The translations under genes were made by a program, and so were the position numbers. The notes under the pieces are model-generated. The model was not told the DNA's origin. It did not search any database and saw only the letters and a program-made list of their open reading frames with translations. 64,000 bases of DNA, taken from assembly GCF_000348985.1 (NCBI RefSeq), contig NC_035934.1, positions 248,001 to 312,000 on the forward strand. The letters are read 5' to 3'. This DNA is from Huiozyma naganishii CBS 8797. Its lineage: Eukaryota > Ascomycota > Saccharomycetes > Saccharomycetales > Saccharomycetaceae. This document shows, in pieces, positions 9,310-19,953 of this stretch (position 1 is the stretch's first letter; each line of letters begins with the position of its first letter).

Positions 9310-11889
9310 ATGAGCAGTGGTGAAATCCTTGACGGTCCAGCTACTCGAGACGGCGGGAGCGCCAATGGTCCGCTAGCACAGTCGATCCCGGATCTGGAAG
9401 TCGAACGGATCCCAGATAGCCATTTCCAGCAGGCAAGAAGGCCCCTGTGGTCCCATGTGGTGAGGCTTGCCCTTCTATCTTTGCTGATCATATGGGGCAG
9501 TGTGCTGGTTTTGAAGTCAATCAACCAGTTGATGGGACATGGTGGGAAATCAGGAGGCAATACTGGTGATGGTGGTGACGATAAGGGACACGATCGGTAT
9601 CGGTTGCCTAATCCTAACGTCACAGATGATGGATTGCTGAAAGTATCGTTGGAACACATGAGAAACTCTACTTTCAAGCCCAAGTTTCAGACTCTGCAAT
9701 GGGTGCACGTTATGGACCATCAGGGGAAGGGTGATAATGGGCTGTATTTCACTTCAGTTAACCATACCTACTTGGTGAAATCTGTGGTCGATCACGACTA
9801 CTCTAAAGTGTTGTTTGAGGGGGAGACATTTGTTTACGAGGGGTATAACTTGACCGTGGACAATATAGTGGCCTCTCCAGACTTGAAAAGTTTGCTTATC
9901 AGGTGTAACACAGTTAAGAACTGGAGACATTCGAATTTTGCGTCTTACTTCGTATTCGATGAGAGATCCTCCACATTCCACGCCATTGGTGATAATATTG
10001 CGATTGCACAATGGTCCCCAACATCGGACCGGATCAGTTACGTGCAAGATAATAATATCTACATTTACAGTCTCGAGGATCTGGCTACCGTGGTGCAAGT
10101 AACAGATGACGGTAGTTCGCAGGTGTTCAACGGTAGACCAGATTGGGTTTACGAGGAGGAAGTGTTTGAGGACGACAAGGCGCTATGGTGGTCACCACAG
10201 GGTGATTACCTGGCATTTTTGAAGATTGATGAAACTGACGTTTTGGAGTACACTATCCCCTACTTTGTTCAGGATTTGAAGGACACATACCCAGAAATGA
10301 AAAGCATCAAGTACCCAAAAAGCGGGACGCCAAATCCACAAGTGGAGCTGTACGTTTATAACTGTGAGGAAGACTCGTTGTATGAGTCGCACATGAACAC
10401 CCTACATGATTTGGAAAGCATCTTGTTGACTGAGGTAGTGTGGGTGGCTAATAACAGTGTACTGGCTAAGATCACGGATAGATCATCTGATTTGCTCAAA
10501 GTTGTTAAGATAGACGCGCTTGAAGAGGACACGACGGTAATTAGAAGCGAAACACAGGCAAACAATGGGTGGTGGGAAATCACCCATAACACAATGTATA
10601 TCCCGAGGGATGTGAAGAACGGAAGACCCCATGATGGGTATATTGACGTTCTACCAATTGATGGGTACAACCATTTAGTGTATTTTACTCCTGTGAATTC
10701 TACCACCCCTAAGGTGCTGACAAGAGGCAAATGGGAAGTAGTGAACGGTCCCATATCATTTGATGCAGAGTTGAACAGAGTTTTCTTCGTTGCCAAGAAG
10801 AAATCCTCAATGGAGAATCATGTTTATTACATCAATCTTTCAAATCCTGAAGAAGTTGTAGCTGTGTCCGATACATCTGCACCAGGAGTATACGATATCA
10901 GTTTCTCCGGAAGTTGCAAGTATGCACTTTTGACGTACAAGGGCCCAAAAGTTCCATACCAAAAGATTATCTCGTTACAGGGAGGGGATGAAAGTATCGA
11001 GGGGAGCAGGATCGGCCGCACTTTGTTTTATTTGGAGGACAATGAACTGTTAAAGACCGTTATGGCAGATTACGAGATACCAGCAAAAAGATTCCGGGAA
11101 TTGGATTTGGGGCTCGATGAGAACGGTCAGAAAATATTGGTAAACTCATTTGAGATTCTGCCCAGTGGGTTCAATGAGAAGCTGAGAGATTACTATCCGG
11201 TGTTCTTCTACGCATACGGCGGCCCCAATTCGCAACAGGTCGTTCAAACTTTCTCGGTTACCTTCAATGAAGTAGTCTCCGCTCAGCTGGACGCTATCGT
11301 CGTTGTGGTAGATGGGAGAGGTACAGGGTTCAAGGGGACCAAATTTAGAACGCTAGTGCACGATCATCTGGGTTCTGTAGAGACCGAGGATCAAATCGCG
11401 GCAGCGAAAATGTACGCTAAGAAGCCATACGTGGATAGCAACAAGATATCGCTGTTTGGTTGGTCGTATGGTGGGTACCTCACTTTGAAGACTTTGGAGA
11501 GGGATGCCGGTAAGTATTTCAAGTACGGGATGGCCGTAGCGCCTGTGACGGACTGGCGGCTGTATGATTCCGTATACACAGAGAGGTACATGCACACTCC
11601 ACAGGACAACCCAGAGGGGTACTCAGAATCGAGCGTCAACAATGTTGAATCTCTTGCGCAGGCAAAGAGGGTTCTACTGATGCACGGCACGGGCGACGAC
11701 AACGTCCATTTCCAAAACTCGCTGATCCTCATGGATAAATTGAACCTGGCAAGCATCACGAACTACGATGTCCACGTCTTCCCGGACTCCGACCACAGCA
11801 TCAGTTACCATAACGCCAACGCAATCGTCTACGACAGGCTCCTTCAGTGGGCCAAACGGGCATACACGGGCCAATTCCTTGAGGAATAG
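9310..11889 (+). CDS. DAP2: Vacuolar dipeptidyl aminopeptidase B
   Basis: This 859-aa type II membrane protein has a short cytoplasmic tail, a single hydrophobic anchor at about residues 53-71, then the beta-propeller and alpha/beta-hydrolase domains of the S9B (DPP-IV) family. The catalytic triad is visible: Ser719 in GWSYGG, Asp796 or 797 in HGTGDDNVH, and His829 in DSDHS. Several N-glycosylation sequons lie in the lumenal part. It releases X-Pro/X-Ala dipeptides in the vacuole. Ste13 is the Golgi paralogue; the neighbourhood (YHI9, SLT2) supports Dap2. It is slightly longer than S. cerevisiae Dap2 (818 aa). Confidence 0.93.
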   Translation: MSSGEILDGPATRDGGSANGPLAQSIPDLEVERIPDSHFQQARRPLWSHVVRLALLSLLIIWGSVLVLKSINQLMGHGGKSGGNTGDGGDDKGHDRYRLPNPNVTDDGLLKVSLEHMRNSTFKPKFQTLQWVHVMDHQGKGDNGLYFTSVNHTYLVKSVVDHDYSKVLFEGETFVYEGYNLTVDNIVASPDLKSLLIRCNTVKNWRHSNFASYFVFDERSSTFHAIGDNIAIAQWSPTSDRISYVQDNNIYIYSLEDLATVVQVTDDGSSQVFNGRPDWVYEEEVFEDDKALWWSPQGDYLAFLKIDETDVLEYTIPYFVQDLKDTYPEMKSIKYPKSGTPNPQVELYVYNCEEDSLYESHMNTLHDLESILLTEVVWVANNSVLAKITDRSSDLLKVVKIDALEEDTTVIRSETQANNGWWEITHNTMYIPRDVKNGRPHDGYIDVLPIDGYNHLVYFTPVNSTTPKVLTRGKWEVVNGPISFDAELNRVFFVAKKKSSMENHVYYINLSNPEEVVAVSDTSAPGVYDISFSGSCKYALLTYKGPKVPYQKIISLQGGDESIEGSRIGRTLFYLEDNELLKTVMADYEIPAKRFRELDLGLDENGQKILVNSFEILPSGFNEKLRDYYPVFFYAYGGPNSQQVVQTFSVTFNEVVSAQLDAIVVVVDGRGTGFKGTKFRTLVHDHLGSVETEDQIAAAKMYAKKPYVDSNKISLFGWSYGGYLTLKTLERDAGKYFKYGMAVAPVTDWRLYDSVYTERYMHTPQDNPEGYSESSVNNVESLAQAKRVLLMHGTGDDNVHFQNSLILMDKLNLASITNYDVHVFPDSDHSISYHNANAIVYDRLLQWAKRAYTGQFLEE

Positions 11890-12157
11890 TGCAAATAATT
11901 ATGTAACTTCACTGTATATAAAGCTGTTTCTTGGTAGGATAACGAAGGTGACAACTAGATGGTCTCATCGAGCGACGCACCACTGCTATCCTCTTTTTGT
12001 CCAAAGAGGTCTCAATGCTCTGTCTCGAGAAGTGAAATTTTTGGGAACAAAATTGCTGTCAATTCTTAAATTTGAAGTCTCGAGATGATGACTTGTACCT
12101 CGTAGAGTAGTCAATTGTTGGTTTTCAGTGTTAGCAAAGAAGTCCTCCCGTGCAAGT

Positions 12158-13966
12158 ATGTTTGAGCAGTTGGCCATCTTTACCCCCCAAGGTCAGGTAC
12201 TTTACCAGTTCAATTGCTTGGGCAAGAAATTTGCCGAGTCTCAAATCAATGCGTTTCTGAACCAGCTGATACTGTCACCGGTGACCAAGAAGGACTCTGT
12301 GGGTGGGAAGTTCAACTTGGTAAATGTGCAGAGCGGTGCTACAAAGTCCTTCTGTGCCATGTTCTACGTGGCGAAGCAACCGGAGTTTTACTTTGTCATA
12401 ACATTTGCGGAGCAGAATTTACAACTGGATAGAGAGGCTGAAGAAACTTTAACTCTGGCGTTGAAACTGTGGGAATCGTTGGGGATCCGTGAAGATATAA
12501 ATGAGAATATGAGCAAGAAAATGGATGAGCTTCATGATTTAGAAGAGTCGTTGGCGAAATTTGACCAGTTTTTGAGGGCTAAATATGAGGAATCTATCAA
12601 GTACACCGTTAGTTCTACGCCTGCTGCTGCGTCGAAGGAGCAATCTCCAGGAAACACAGTGGGTAAGAATAAGAATAAGAAGGTGCAGCAACAGGCTCGG
12701 AGCGCACCATCGAACCAAGGGAGAAAATGGGGCCGCGATGGGGTGATCGAAGATACGAGCAATGTTGACATGAAAACTTTGGACTTTTCCTCAAAGAAAA
12801 CCAAATCTACTTCTGATAACTCCGTTTCTGTTCAAGAATCAGCGATCGATAAAGATTCGTTTGGTAATAGAACGGAGGGAGGAGACTTCTTGATCAAACA
12901 AATCGATGATTTGCTGACGACATCGGCGAAGGAACCCACCACCACTTCAGGTGCTAACAAGTATGCTAACTCTGCCTTTGGATTTTTGCAGAAGCACTTT
13001 CTTGGTAACAAGACGATAACTGAGCAGGATCTAGTCTCCGTCCTGGACAAGCTGAAGCAACAATTGGTCACCAAGAACGTCGCACCGGAAGCTGCCGATT
13101 ATTTAACTGCACAAGTTAAACGCGACATTTTAGGATCTAAAACAGCAAACTGGACCACTGTCGAGGATACAGCACGCGAATCGTTGACGAAAGCGCTTAC
13201 TGAGATCTTAACACCCGGTGTTTCCGTGGATCTTTTGCACGAAATTCAGAAGAAGACAGGCAAAACAGATTCCGAAGGGAAGAAGTCACCCTATGTGTTT
13301 TCCGTCGTGGGGGTCAACGGTGTTGGTAAGTCTACAAACTTATCCAAGCTGGCGTTCTGGCTACTTCAGAACAGTTTCAGAGTGTTGATCGTTGCTTGTG
13401 ATACATTCAGGTCTGGTGCCGTTGAACAGCTTAGAGTGCACGTTGAGAATCTTGCACAGTTGATGGATCAATCATACGTTCGTGGGTCTAGGAATAAAAG
13501 GGGTAAGACAGGTAACGACTACGTTGAATTGTTTGAGGCCGGTTACGGTGGCAGTGACCTTGTAACCAAGATTGCTAAGCAAGCTATCAAATATGGGCAT
13601 GACTACGATTTCGATATAATTCTGATGGATACCGCTGGGAGAAGACATAATGACCCAACATTGATGTCGCCCCTTAAATCTTTTGCTGAACAGGCCAAAC
13701 CAGACAAGATCATCATGGTCGGTGAAGCTCTGGTTGGGACAGACTCTGTTCAACAAGCCAAAAACTTTAACGACGCCTTTGGGAAAGTACGGAATCTGGA
13801 TTTTTTCATCATCTCAAAATGTGATACAGTCGGTGGTATGCTCGGTACGATGGTTAACATGGTATATGCTACAGGAATACCAATCCTTTTCGTCGGTGTT
13901 GGTCAAACATATACGGACTTGAGGACGTTGAGTGTAAACTGGGCAGTCAACACCCTAATGTCCTAA
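12158..13966 (+). CDS. SRP101: Signal recognition particle receptor alpha subunit Srp101
   Basis: The 602-aa protein has an N-terminal longin-like SRX domain (FTPQGQVLYQFNCLGKKF), a charged linker, and a C-terminal NG GTPase domain. GTPase motifs are clear: GVNGVGKST near residue 385, the FtsY/Ffh-type DTFRSGAVEQL, DTAGRR near 491, and SKCD near 553. It docks SRP-ribosome complexes at the ER with the beta subunit. An upstream in-frame TTG exists; ATG 12158 gives the conserved N-terminus MFEQLA. It is convergent with HRQ1, only 70 bp apart, as in S. cerevisiae YDR291W/YDR292C. Confidence 0.96.
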   Translation: MFEQLAIFTPQGQVLYQFNCLGKKFAESQINAFLNQLILSPVTKKDSVGGKFNLVNVQSGATKSFCAMFYVAKQPEFYFVITFAEQNLQLDREAEETLTLALKLWESLGIREDINENMSKKMDELHDLEESLAKFDQFLRAKYEESIKYTVSSTPAAASKEQSPGNTVGKNKNKKVQQQARSAPSNQGRKWGRDGVIEDTSNVDMKTLDFSSKKTKSTSDNSVSVQESAIDKDSFGNRTEGGDFLIKQIDDLLTTSAKEPTTTSGANKYANSAFGFLQKHFLGNKTITEQDLVSVLDKLKQQLVTKNVAPEAADYLTAQVKRDILGSKTANWTTVEDTARESLTKALTEILTPGVSVDLLHEIQKKTGKTDSEGKKSPYVFSVVGVNGVGKSTNLSKLAFWLLQNSFRVLIVACDTFRSGAVEQLRVHVENLAQLMDQSYVRGSRNKRGKTGNDYVELFEAGYGGSDLVTKIAKQAIKYGHDYDFDIILMDTAGRRHNDPTLMSPLKSFAEQAKPDKIIMVGEALVGTDSVQQAKNFNDAFGKVRNLDFFIISKCDTVGGMLGTMVNMVYATGIPILFVGVGQTYTDLRTLSVNWAVNTLMS

Positions 13967-14036
13967 GGATTTTGTAATATATACACAATGACATGGTATA
14001 ATGTAAGTATAGAGCTTTGTATATTATACTACACCC

Positions 14037-17000
14037 TCATGATAAATTATCCGCTATTTTGAAATTGCCGGAGAACTTAACATGATCCAGCACGGGGACT
14101 ACCGTTTCTACTTTTATCTCTGGCATATTTGGCTCCGGTCCATCTTTAATCGTATCCAGAAATTTGGACTCATCGTGACCCAGAATGTAATGCAGCAGCA
14201 ATAATGCTCCAGGTTTGGAAAGTACGAGACAGTTTTCCGTACAGTACGCTCCTGCCACACAGTTGGGACACCCATCATCACAAGGACAATCCTCGATCCT
14301 TTTCAGAGCAGTGCTAATTATCTCATCCATATGCTCAAATACTTTGATAGAAAGGCCGGATCCGTGTTCACCCCCTTTCGAATCATAGAACACTAATCTG
14401 CCGGGGCGTTTCCTCTTCGTCTGTCTTTCGGCGAACTCCTTCTCCGGTGCTTTGCATTCTGTGACAATTTCATCAACACCGGCCACGATGAACCTTGGTA
14501 AAATACCCATTATTGCATGTTGGCTTGCATGTATTGCACCTGCGATACTCAACTGTTTTTGTTCGCATAGTTCCAACGCTCTTGGAGGGATGTCAATCCA
14601 TAATCCCTTAGAATAGAAAACTATCGGATCGTTGTGAGTCTCTACAGCGTCAATTATTCTCTTGTACTTATCCATTTTGAAAAACCCAAAAACGACTATA
14701 GTGGTTCTCATTTTACCAAAATACACGGGCACATCGCTGTCAGGCAGCGACCGCACTATTTCGATCAGTTGTGGGTCCACATCTGTGTAATCTCTTTGCT
14801 GGGTGACCCAATCTACATCTACTCTCTGTACTGTGGCGTACTTATCGTCGGGATTTACCTCTTTCACGAGATACGGATAACCTTGATGAATAAAGATACC
14901 CCCATCGTACAAAGTAAAACTCGTGCGTTTCGTTTCCACTTGCTCTATCACAATATTTCGATTGTTTGTGATATCCACCACGGCAAACATATCTTCATCC
15001 CCACCTCTTAGTGATATAAGTTTCGATGGCCAGGGTAGAAACTTATTACTAGCGTGATACCCTTCGTCGTTGTGTAGTAATTTGGTCTCGCAGATTTTTG
15101 CAAGGCTTTCCTCCTCAAAGTACTGTTTATCCCGCTCAATTACAATAGGTAATTCGAATGCAGCACATTGTATATGCCCCTCGAGAACCAACGGATTTGT
15201 AAAGTCCAAAATCAATTCTTGGTACGAATCAGTGTTGTCTGCATCAAGAAGAGCCTCGGGGTGGGCGACATAATGCTGATCTACGGGTGAATCCGTGGCT
15301 ACTACAAGAGTTAACGAATCGTTGTTTCTTCTACCAGCCCTACCACTTTGCTGATGGAAGTTTGCTAGAGACAGCGGGAACCCACACATTAGAACTGCAT
15401 CCAGACCACCAATATCAATACCCAATTCCAATGCATTGGTTGAAATTACCGCTTTCAAATTCCCATGAAACATCTCTCTTTCGATTTTACGTCTATCTGC
15501 TGGCGAATATCCTCCTCTATACGACATAACGTCGGTCAACAAATCCGTTCTGTTCATCTCAACAAAAATACTCCTTACCTCTTTCATCAACAGTTCACAT
15601 ACTCTGCGCACAAAACAAAAGGCAATGGTTCTGACGTTTTGTAGAATTAATTCTACCAGGATTTTGGCGGATTCCCCAATAAAGTTCTCACGTTTCCTCA
15701 TATGTTGCCCCAAAATAGGTGGGTTCCAAATAACTAGATTCTTCGGCCCATTTGGGGATCCGTCCTGCTGAATGAGTTTTACCTGCTCAACACCGAATAT
15801 GTCTTTCATGTGCTCGACAGGGTGACGAAGAGTGGCAGAGCACGAGATGAAGTGTAATTCATGGTTTTGATAATGGACTTGGCAAATTCTCAAAAGACGT
15901 CTCATTACCAGGGCAACATTAGAGCCAAAAAGCCCTCTGTAGATATGCAGTTCATCAACAACGACAATTTTCAAGTTGTAAAGAAAGTGTTTCCAGTTGG
16001 TATGGTTAGGTAGAATGGACGCATGAATCATGTCTGGGTTCGTAAATATGACACGTGCGTTTCTTCTTATCTCCCTACGATCTGCCTGTTCTGTGTCCCC
16101 ATCGTATGTATTGACACTTATACCTTTCAGTTGTGGGATCTTGGATATGATCGCTTCGAAGGAACGCTTCTGATCCTGAGCTAGAGCCTTTGTCGGAAAG
16201 ATATACATAAAAGTCGCCTCAGGATCTTGCAACAGTATATCTATCGCTGAAACTTGGTAAATTAGCGATTTACCCGATGACGTAGAGGTTGTAATTATCA
16301 CATTCTCTCCTTTATGCACAGCATTCAACGCATCAGCCTGGTGTGTATAAAATTGCTGATGCTCTATCGCATTAAATATTGTTGGAGACAAATCGAAATC
16401 CAATTCCCCGTATTTTGCTGACCTGGCTGGTATTATGAAATGGTCCTTTATCTGGTCATAGTAAGAATCCAATTTTTTGAATTTTTCAATCATGGATTTA
16501 ATGCTAGGCCGCTCTAAACCAGTTTCCTCGTCCACGGATACTGTATCTCGCTGTTCGTCGTCATCTGTGTTTTTATTTGCCCTGGCTTTTGTTAAGGCTT
16601 CGATTGGGTCCTCATAAGACTTTTCCTCAGGAACGTATTTTGCAGCCACTTTGGTTAATTCGTCAAAGGAATCGCATCCCCTGCTTTCACACGCGCTACA
16701 AAATTTCTGTAAGTTGTTTTCAAACCGTTCAGAACGTTTCAATATCATCTTTTTCATTTCGTCAGTGGTGTACGCGGGTAGTTTTACCTTGTGGCTGTTA
16801 TTGTACTCATCTGAATTCGATCGCGTCCAAGAACGCTGCATGTTACCATCTACAAACTCAAACAACAGTAGCTGAGTTGATAGCTGTCCCTTGAATTGAT
16901 CCTCAACATTCTTTAACTCAAATATATCGTTTTCCCTCTGCTGGTACCCGCCGTTCTTAAAATCAAACCTTTTAGTTTCGGTGATGATTTGATTCTCATC

Positions 17001-17249
17001 AATATATTTGAATTCACAATCTCGAGGCATTATAGCGACAATCCTGGCAAGGTCTAATTTAGTAATCGGTCGTCCAATAACAGAAACAAGTGGAGTTGTC
17101 AAAGTCTTGAACGTTGGAACGACGTGTTTCCTGCACATGAGAAACGTATAAAGGGTGTTCAAACGGGAAAAGAGATCCTTCACCTCCCCTAGTTTACCGT
17201 TTGTCTCCCTCTTCAACCGTTTTGTCACCCTGAAATCATCTGAGGACAT
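14037..17249 (-). CDS. HRQ1: RecQ4-family DNA helicase Hrq1
   Basis: The 1070-aa product matches Hrq1 (1077 aa). The helicase core has Walker A TSTSSGKS near residue 323, the Walker B box as DELH near 431 (DEVH or DEAH is more usual), and QQSGRAGRR in motif VI. The C-terminal DUF1998-type region carries the zinc-binding Cys cluster CPCDDGCPNC followed by further Cys near residues 987-1003. Hrq1 unwinds 3'-5' and acts in crosslink repair and at telomeres. It is divergently transcribed from RTT103 with a 297-bp shared promoter region. Confidence 0.95.
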   Translation of the reverse strand: MSSDDFRVTKRLKRETNGKLGEVKDLFSRLNTLYTFLMCRKHVVPTFKTLTTPLVSVIGRPITKLDLARIVAIMPRDCEFKYIDENQIITETKRFDFKNGGYQQRENDIFELKNVEDQFKGQLSTQLLLFEFVDGNMQRSWTRSNSDEYNNSHKVKLPAYTTDEMKKMILKRSERFENNLQKFCSACESRGCDSFDELTKVAAKYVPEEKSYEDPIEALTKARANKNTDDDEQRDTVSVDEETGLERPSIKSMIEKFKKLDSYYDQIKDHFIIPARSAKYGELDFDLSPTIFNAIEHQQFYTHQADALNAVHKGENVIITTSTSSGKSLIYQVSAIDILLQDPEATFMYIFPTKALAQDQKRSFEAIISKIPQLKGISVNTYDGDTEQADRREIRRNARVIFTNPDMIHASILPNHTNWKHFLYNLKIVVVDELHIYRGLFGSNVALVMRRLLRICQVHYQNHELHFISCSATLRHPVEHMKDIFGVEQVKLIQQDGSPNGPKNLVIWNPPILGQHMRKRENFIGESAKILVELILQNVRTIAFCFVRRVCELLMKEVRSIFVEMNRTDLLTDVMSYRGGYSPADRRKIEREMFHGNLKAVISTNALELGIDIGGLDAVLMCGFPLSLANFHQQSGRAGRRNNDSLTLVVATDSPVDQHYVAHPEALLDADNTDSYQELILDFTNPLVLEGHIQCAAFELPIVIERDKQYFEEESLAKICETKLLHNDEGYHASNKFLPWPSKLISLRGGDEDMFAVVDITNNRNIVIEQVETKRTSFTLYDGGIFIHQGYPYLVKEVNPDDKYATVQRVDVDWVTQQRDYTDVDPQLIEIVRSLPDSDVPVYFGKMRTTIVVFGFFKMDKYKRIIDAVETHNDPIVFYSKGLWIDIPPRALELCEQKQLSIAGAIHASQHAIMGILPRFIVAGVDEIVTECKAPEKEFAERQTKRKRPGRLVFYDSKGGEHGSGLSIKVFEHMDEIISTALKRIEDCPCDDGCPNCVAGAYCTENCLVLSKPGALLLLHYILGHDESKFLDTIKDGPEPNMPEIKVETVVPVLDHVKFSGNFKIADNLS

Positions 17250-17546
17250 CTTTTTGCTTGGACATGTACAACAGCGTGTCTAGAACAGCAGATACCAGTA
17301 AGTCAGCTCAATGTTCTGTTCTTCTGCACCAGTAGCATCGCTTAAATAAAAATGGGCTTGAAATATTTTTTATCGAGTTTTTTCAGTTAAGAATTAAGTA
17401 TCAAGTATATAACTTCAAGAGCAGACTATTCAGTAAGCCGGCTTCTCTCATCCATTGAAGGACAATAATTTGATCACTTTGTTTGTTCTTGTTTAATCCT
17501 ACCTTCTTTCCTTTATTTACGTGAAGAGTTTAGCTATCCCCCCATC

Positions 17547-18653
17547 ATGTCGTTTTCTCCAGAACAGTTTACTGAGAAGCTGAATGCGTTAGAGGACACA
17601 CAAGTATCAATCTCGAATTCGTCCAAGTGGTTGCTCTCGCAGTATACAGAAGCCGATCAGGTGTCACAGTGTTTGAAAGAATATATGACACAGAGCGGGC
17701 TTAGCAATAGAAGGAAAATGTTGGCCGTCTATTTAGTTAACCATGTTGTACAGCAAGGGAAGGTCCAGAAGATTTCACAGTTTGAAACTGCGTTTGCCAG
17801 CGTATTCCCAGGTGTGATAAGAGTGATTTATCCGAAGTTCAATGAAGACTTGCGGAGGAAAGTTAGGAGGGTTGTTGGTATTTGGAAACAAAGGGGAGTC
17901 TTTTCTGGAGAAGTTATAGAAGAAATGGAGGATGTGTTTCAGTCAGCAAAATCTGTTCCAGCAGCTGTCAAGCCGGAAGAGGGTAGAGTATCATTGGATC
18001 AGGGAGGTACGTCCATACCTCCAGAATTGAGGGAGGTTTCCGCCCTTTATGACAGGTTGCACAAGAATAAGCATAATGTTATAGGCATAAAGAAACGGTT
18101 TGACGAAGCTATAAATGAACTGGACCCACACAGTTTAGTCTTTATGGAAAACTTCAAGACAGTGTCTAAAATTGGGAAAGTTGCTACGGAAACAATTCAA
18201 GATAGACAAACTGTGAGAAACGAACTCATATCGAAGTTACAGAAACTTTTTGAGATACAAAGAGCTGCTTTAGAACAAGATCAGATCATGTTGAATGAGA
18301 TCGATTTTGCCCTTGATTCTAAGGACCCTGAGCAAGTCAATCAAGATGCAGCTATAGAAGATGTGTTGCCGACTTATGAGCCAGCAACTGGGGATGGTGG
18401 TGATTCTTCTAACAGTGATGCTAGTGACGATGGCAGCGACAACTCTGATGACAGTGAAGATCATGATGTTAGAAAGAAAAGACCGGCTGATTTAGCAGAA
18501 GCTTCTGGAGATGACTCTAGCAAGCGCATCAGGGATTCGGCTGATAAGGAGGAAGAATACGAGATCGAAGGTTACACAGCAACAGAAACCCCAGCGGAAG
18601 TGGGGGTCCAGACTCGAACGGTGCGGTTACATCAAGTATACAAGATCTACTAA
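17547..18653 (+). CDS. RTT103: Pol II CTD-binding transcription termination factor Rtt103
   Basis: The 368-aa protein starts with a CID domain (about residues 1-133; YLVNHVVQQGK is the typical core), which reads Ser2-phosphorylated CTD. It continues with a helical region and ends in an acidic Asp/Ser-rich tail with a basic cluster. Known role: recruits the Rat1 exonuclease complex for torpedo termination and 3'-end processing. S. cerevisiae Rtt103 is 409 aa, so the tail is somewhat shorter here. It is the last conserved gene before the 18.6-25.4 kb island, and its RTT103-HRQ1-SRP101 grouping equals YDR289C-YDR292C. Confidence 0.92.
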   Translation: MSFSPEQFTEKLNALEDTQVSISNSSKWLLSQYTEADQVSQCLKEYMTQSGLSNRRKMLAVYLVNHVVQQGKVQKISQFETAFASVFPGVIRVIYPKFNEDLRRKVRRVVGIWKQRGVFSGEVIEEMEDVFQSAKSVPAAVKPEEGRVSLDQGGTSIPPELREVSALYDRLHKNKHNVIGIKKRFDEAINELDPHSLVFMENFKTVSKIGKVATETIQDRQTVRNELISKLQKLFEIQRAALEQDQIMLNEIDFALDSKDPEQVNQDAAIEDVLPTYEPATGDGGDSSNSDASDDGSDNSDDSEDHDVRKKRPADLAEASGDDSSKRIRDSADKEEEYEIEGYTATETPAEVGVQTRTVRLHQVYKIY

Positions 18654-18912
18654 GTAGACTAGCTAGTTGACGAATAGATATGTAATGGTCTGTGACTGAG
18701 CTGTTATGTTCCGAACTTGAACAGTCCATATTATTTTCCGTGAAGCACAGTAAACCTTCTATGTATTGTTCGAACTATAGTTTCATATGTAAAATTGTCG
18801 TAAGCACCCTTATTGTCTACCGACATAAGCAGAGATTAATTGATTACAAAGAAGTAAAGGAAGTAGAGAGACAGCGTTGAATCTTTTAACCGTTGTGTTC
18901 AAACCGAGTAAA
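18654..18912. other. Start of gene-poor island, nothing recognised
   Basis: After the RTT103 stop the sequence has only short, non-conserved open frames. I see no RNA gene or motif in it. Confidence 0.5.
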
Positions 18913-19029
18913 CATGTACTGTTGTAAGTACACTGTGTAAGCAGTTTATTATGTATATGCAGGAGGTATTTCTACCCAAGAAATATATAAGTCGCAGAAC
19001 ACGCCGAGGATATACGCAAATACTTGCAA
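18913..19029 (+). repeat. 117-bp direct repeat, copy 1
   Basis: This stretch is repeated at 21080-21197 at roughly 78% identity by eye. It includes an exact shared core GTACTGTTGTAAGTACACTG and ends with GCAGAACACGCC-type sequence. It may be a decayed solo LTR, or a duplicated 3' flank of a gene. It is followed by an inverted repeat (19067-19087 and 19151-19167). Confidence 0.7.
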
Positions 19030-19066
19030 TTTATCAGTTGGAGATCTACTACTTTCCTCTCACAAT

Positions 19067-19167
19067 TGTAAGAGCTTGTAACTTGTAGGATACACCCTTG
19101 AAGAAAATACTTAAAAAGACAGGCAACAATTGTATCAATTTGACCTAACACTCTTACAAGTTACAAG
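19067..19167. repeat. Inverted repeat with about 14-bp arms
   Basis: The motif CTTGTAACTTGTA at about 19075-19087 is mirrored by TACAAGTTACAAG at 19155-19167; flanking TGTAAGAG and CTCTTACA add further pairing. The loop is about 65 bp. It could be a remnant of a mobile element end; no function can be shown. Confidence 0.55.
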
Positions 19168-19368
19168 AAGTAAGTACTACGAGGGGGGCCGGTTAAAAGG
19201 TAAGAATATAAATCTTTGGTAAGCTAATATAATGGTAATAAAAAAACAGTTGAAGCCGGGTGCGATTGATGCACCAGCTTATGCAATGCAAATGCAATAA
19301 TTGCAGAGATCAGAAAGGCCTGGTTTAGCGCCTGATGGTATAAAACTTGACCCATATGGCATTTTCGT

Positions 19369-19899
19369 TTATTTTGGACAGAACGTAGCTTGACTGAAGC
19401 ATTTCGCTAAGGTGCCGTAAGAGGAAGTCTTTGCCGAAATGACGTTAGAGAAGCGCACCAGTTCCGGAGCCAACGTTTTATTGTTTGCTTCCATTAATGT
19501 GAGTCTTCTCTGAACCTTGTTTAACTCTTTCTCCCTGTACCGCGCGTAGTCTGATTCCAGCTTTTTTCTGGAGCGCTTATCATTAGTAGACTCAAGCGCC
19601 GTCAAAGAATTGTTATCTTCCTCAAGGATCTTTACCCAAATTCAATGCAGTAGACTGTGATTATCCTGTAATCAATTCACGCTTAAAAAGTTTCCGGAAG
19701 AAGGCTTTTGTTGTCTTCTTTGCCTTGCCCTTTACTTTGTGGAAACCCTCCGATCAGGACAGTTTTGAATCTTTCATAAAAGATTGGATCACTTTTCGAC
19801 ATCTGGTGGACTCGGAGTGCCCAATAGCATTGATTTTTTTTCAATGGTGTAGTTCAGCTTTGCGCATGACTTTAAGATTTTAAGTTTGGCCGTACTCAT
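19369..19899 (-). pseudogene. Degenerate minus-strand coding relic, product unknown
   Basis: Reading the minus strand from the ATG at 19899, a frame of 36 codons ends at a TGA, but a one-base shift continues as SDPIFYERFKTVLIGG and onward to about 19683. After further stops, a third frame (about 19640-19369, without its own ATG) encodes a charged, heptad-like segment with KKLESDYARYREKELNK. Together they look like one disabled gene with frameshifts and stops rather than three genes. I do not recognise the family. It sits between the two 117-bp repeats. Confidence 0.45.
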
Positions 19900-19953
19900 T
19901 GTAGTCCTTCTTGTACGTCCTCTCACCACACAGGTCCTTCTGCTCTGGTGGTA

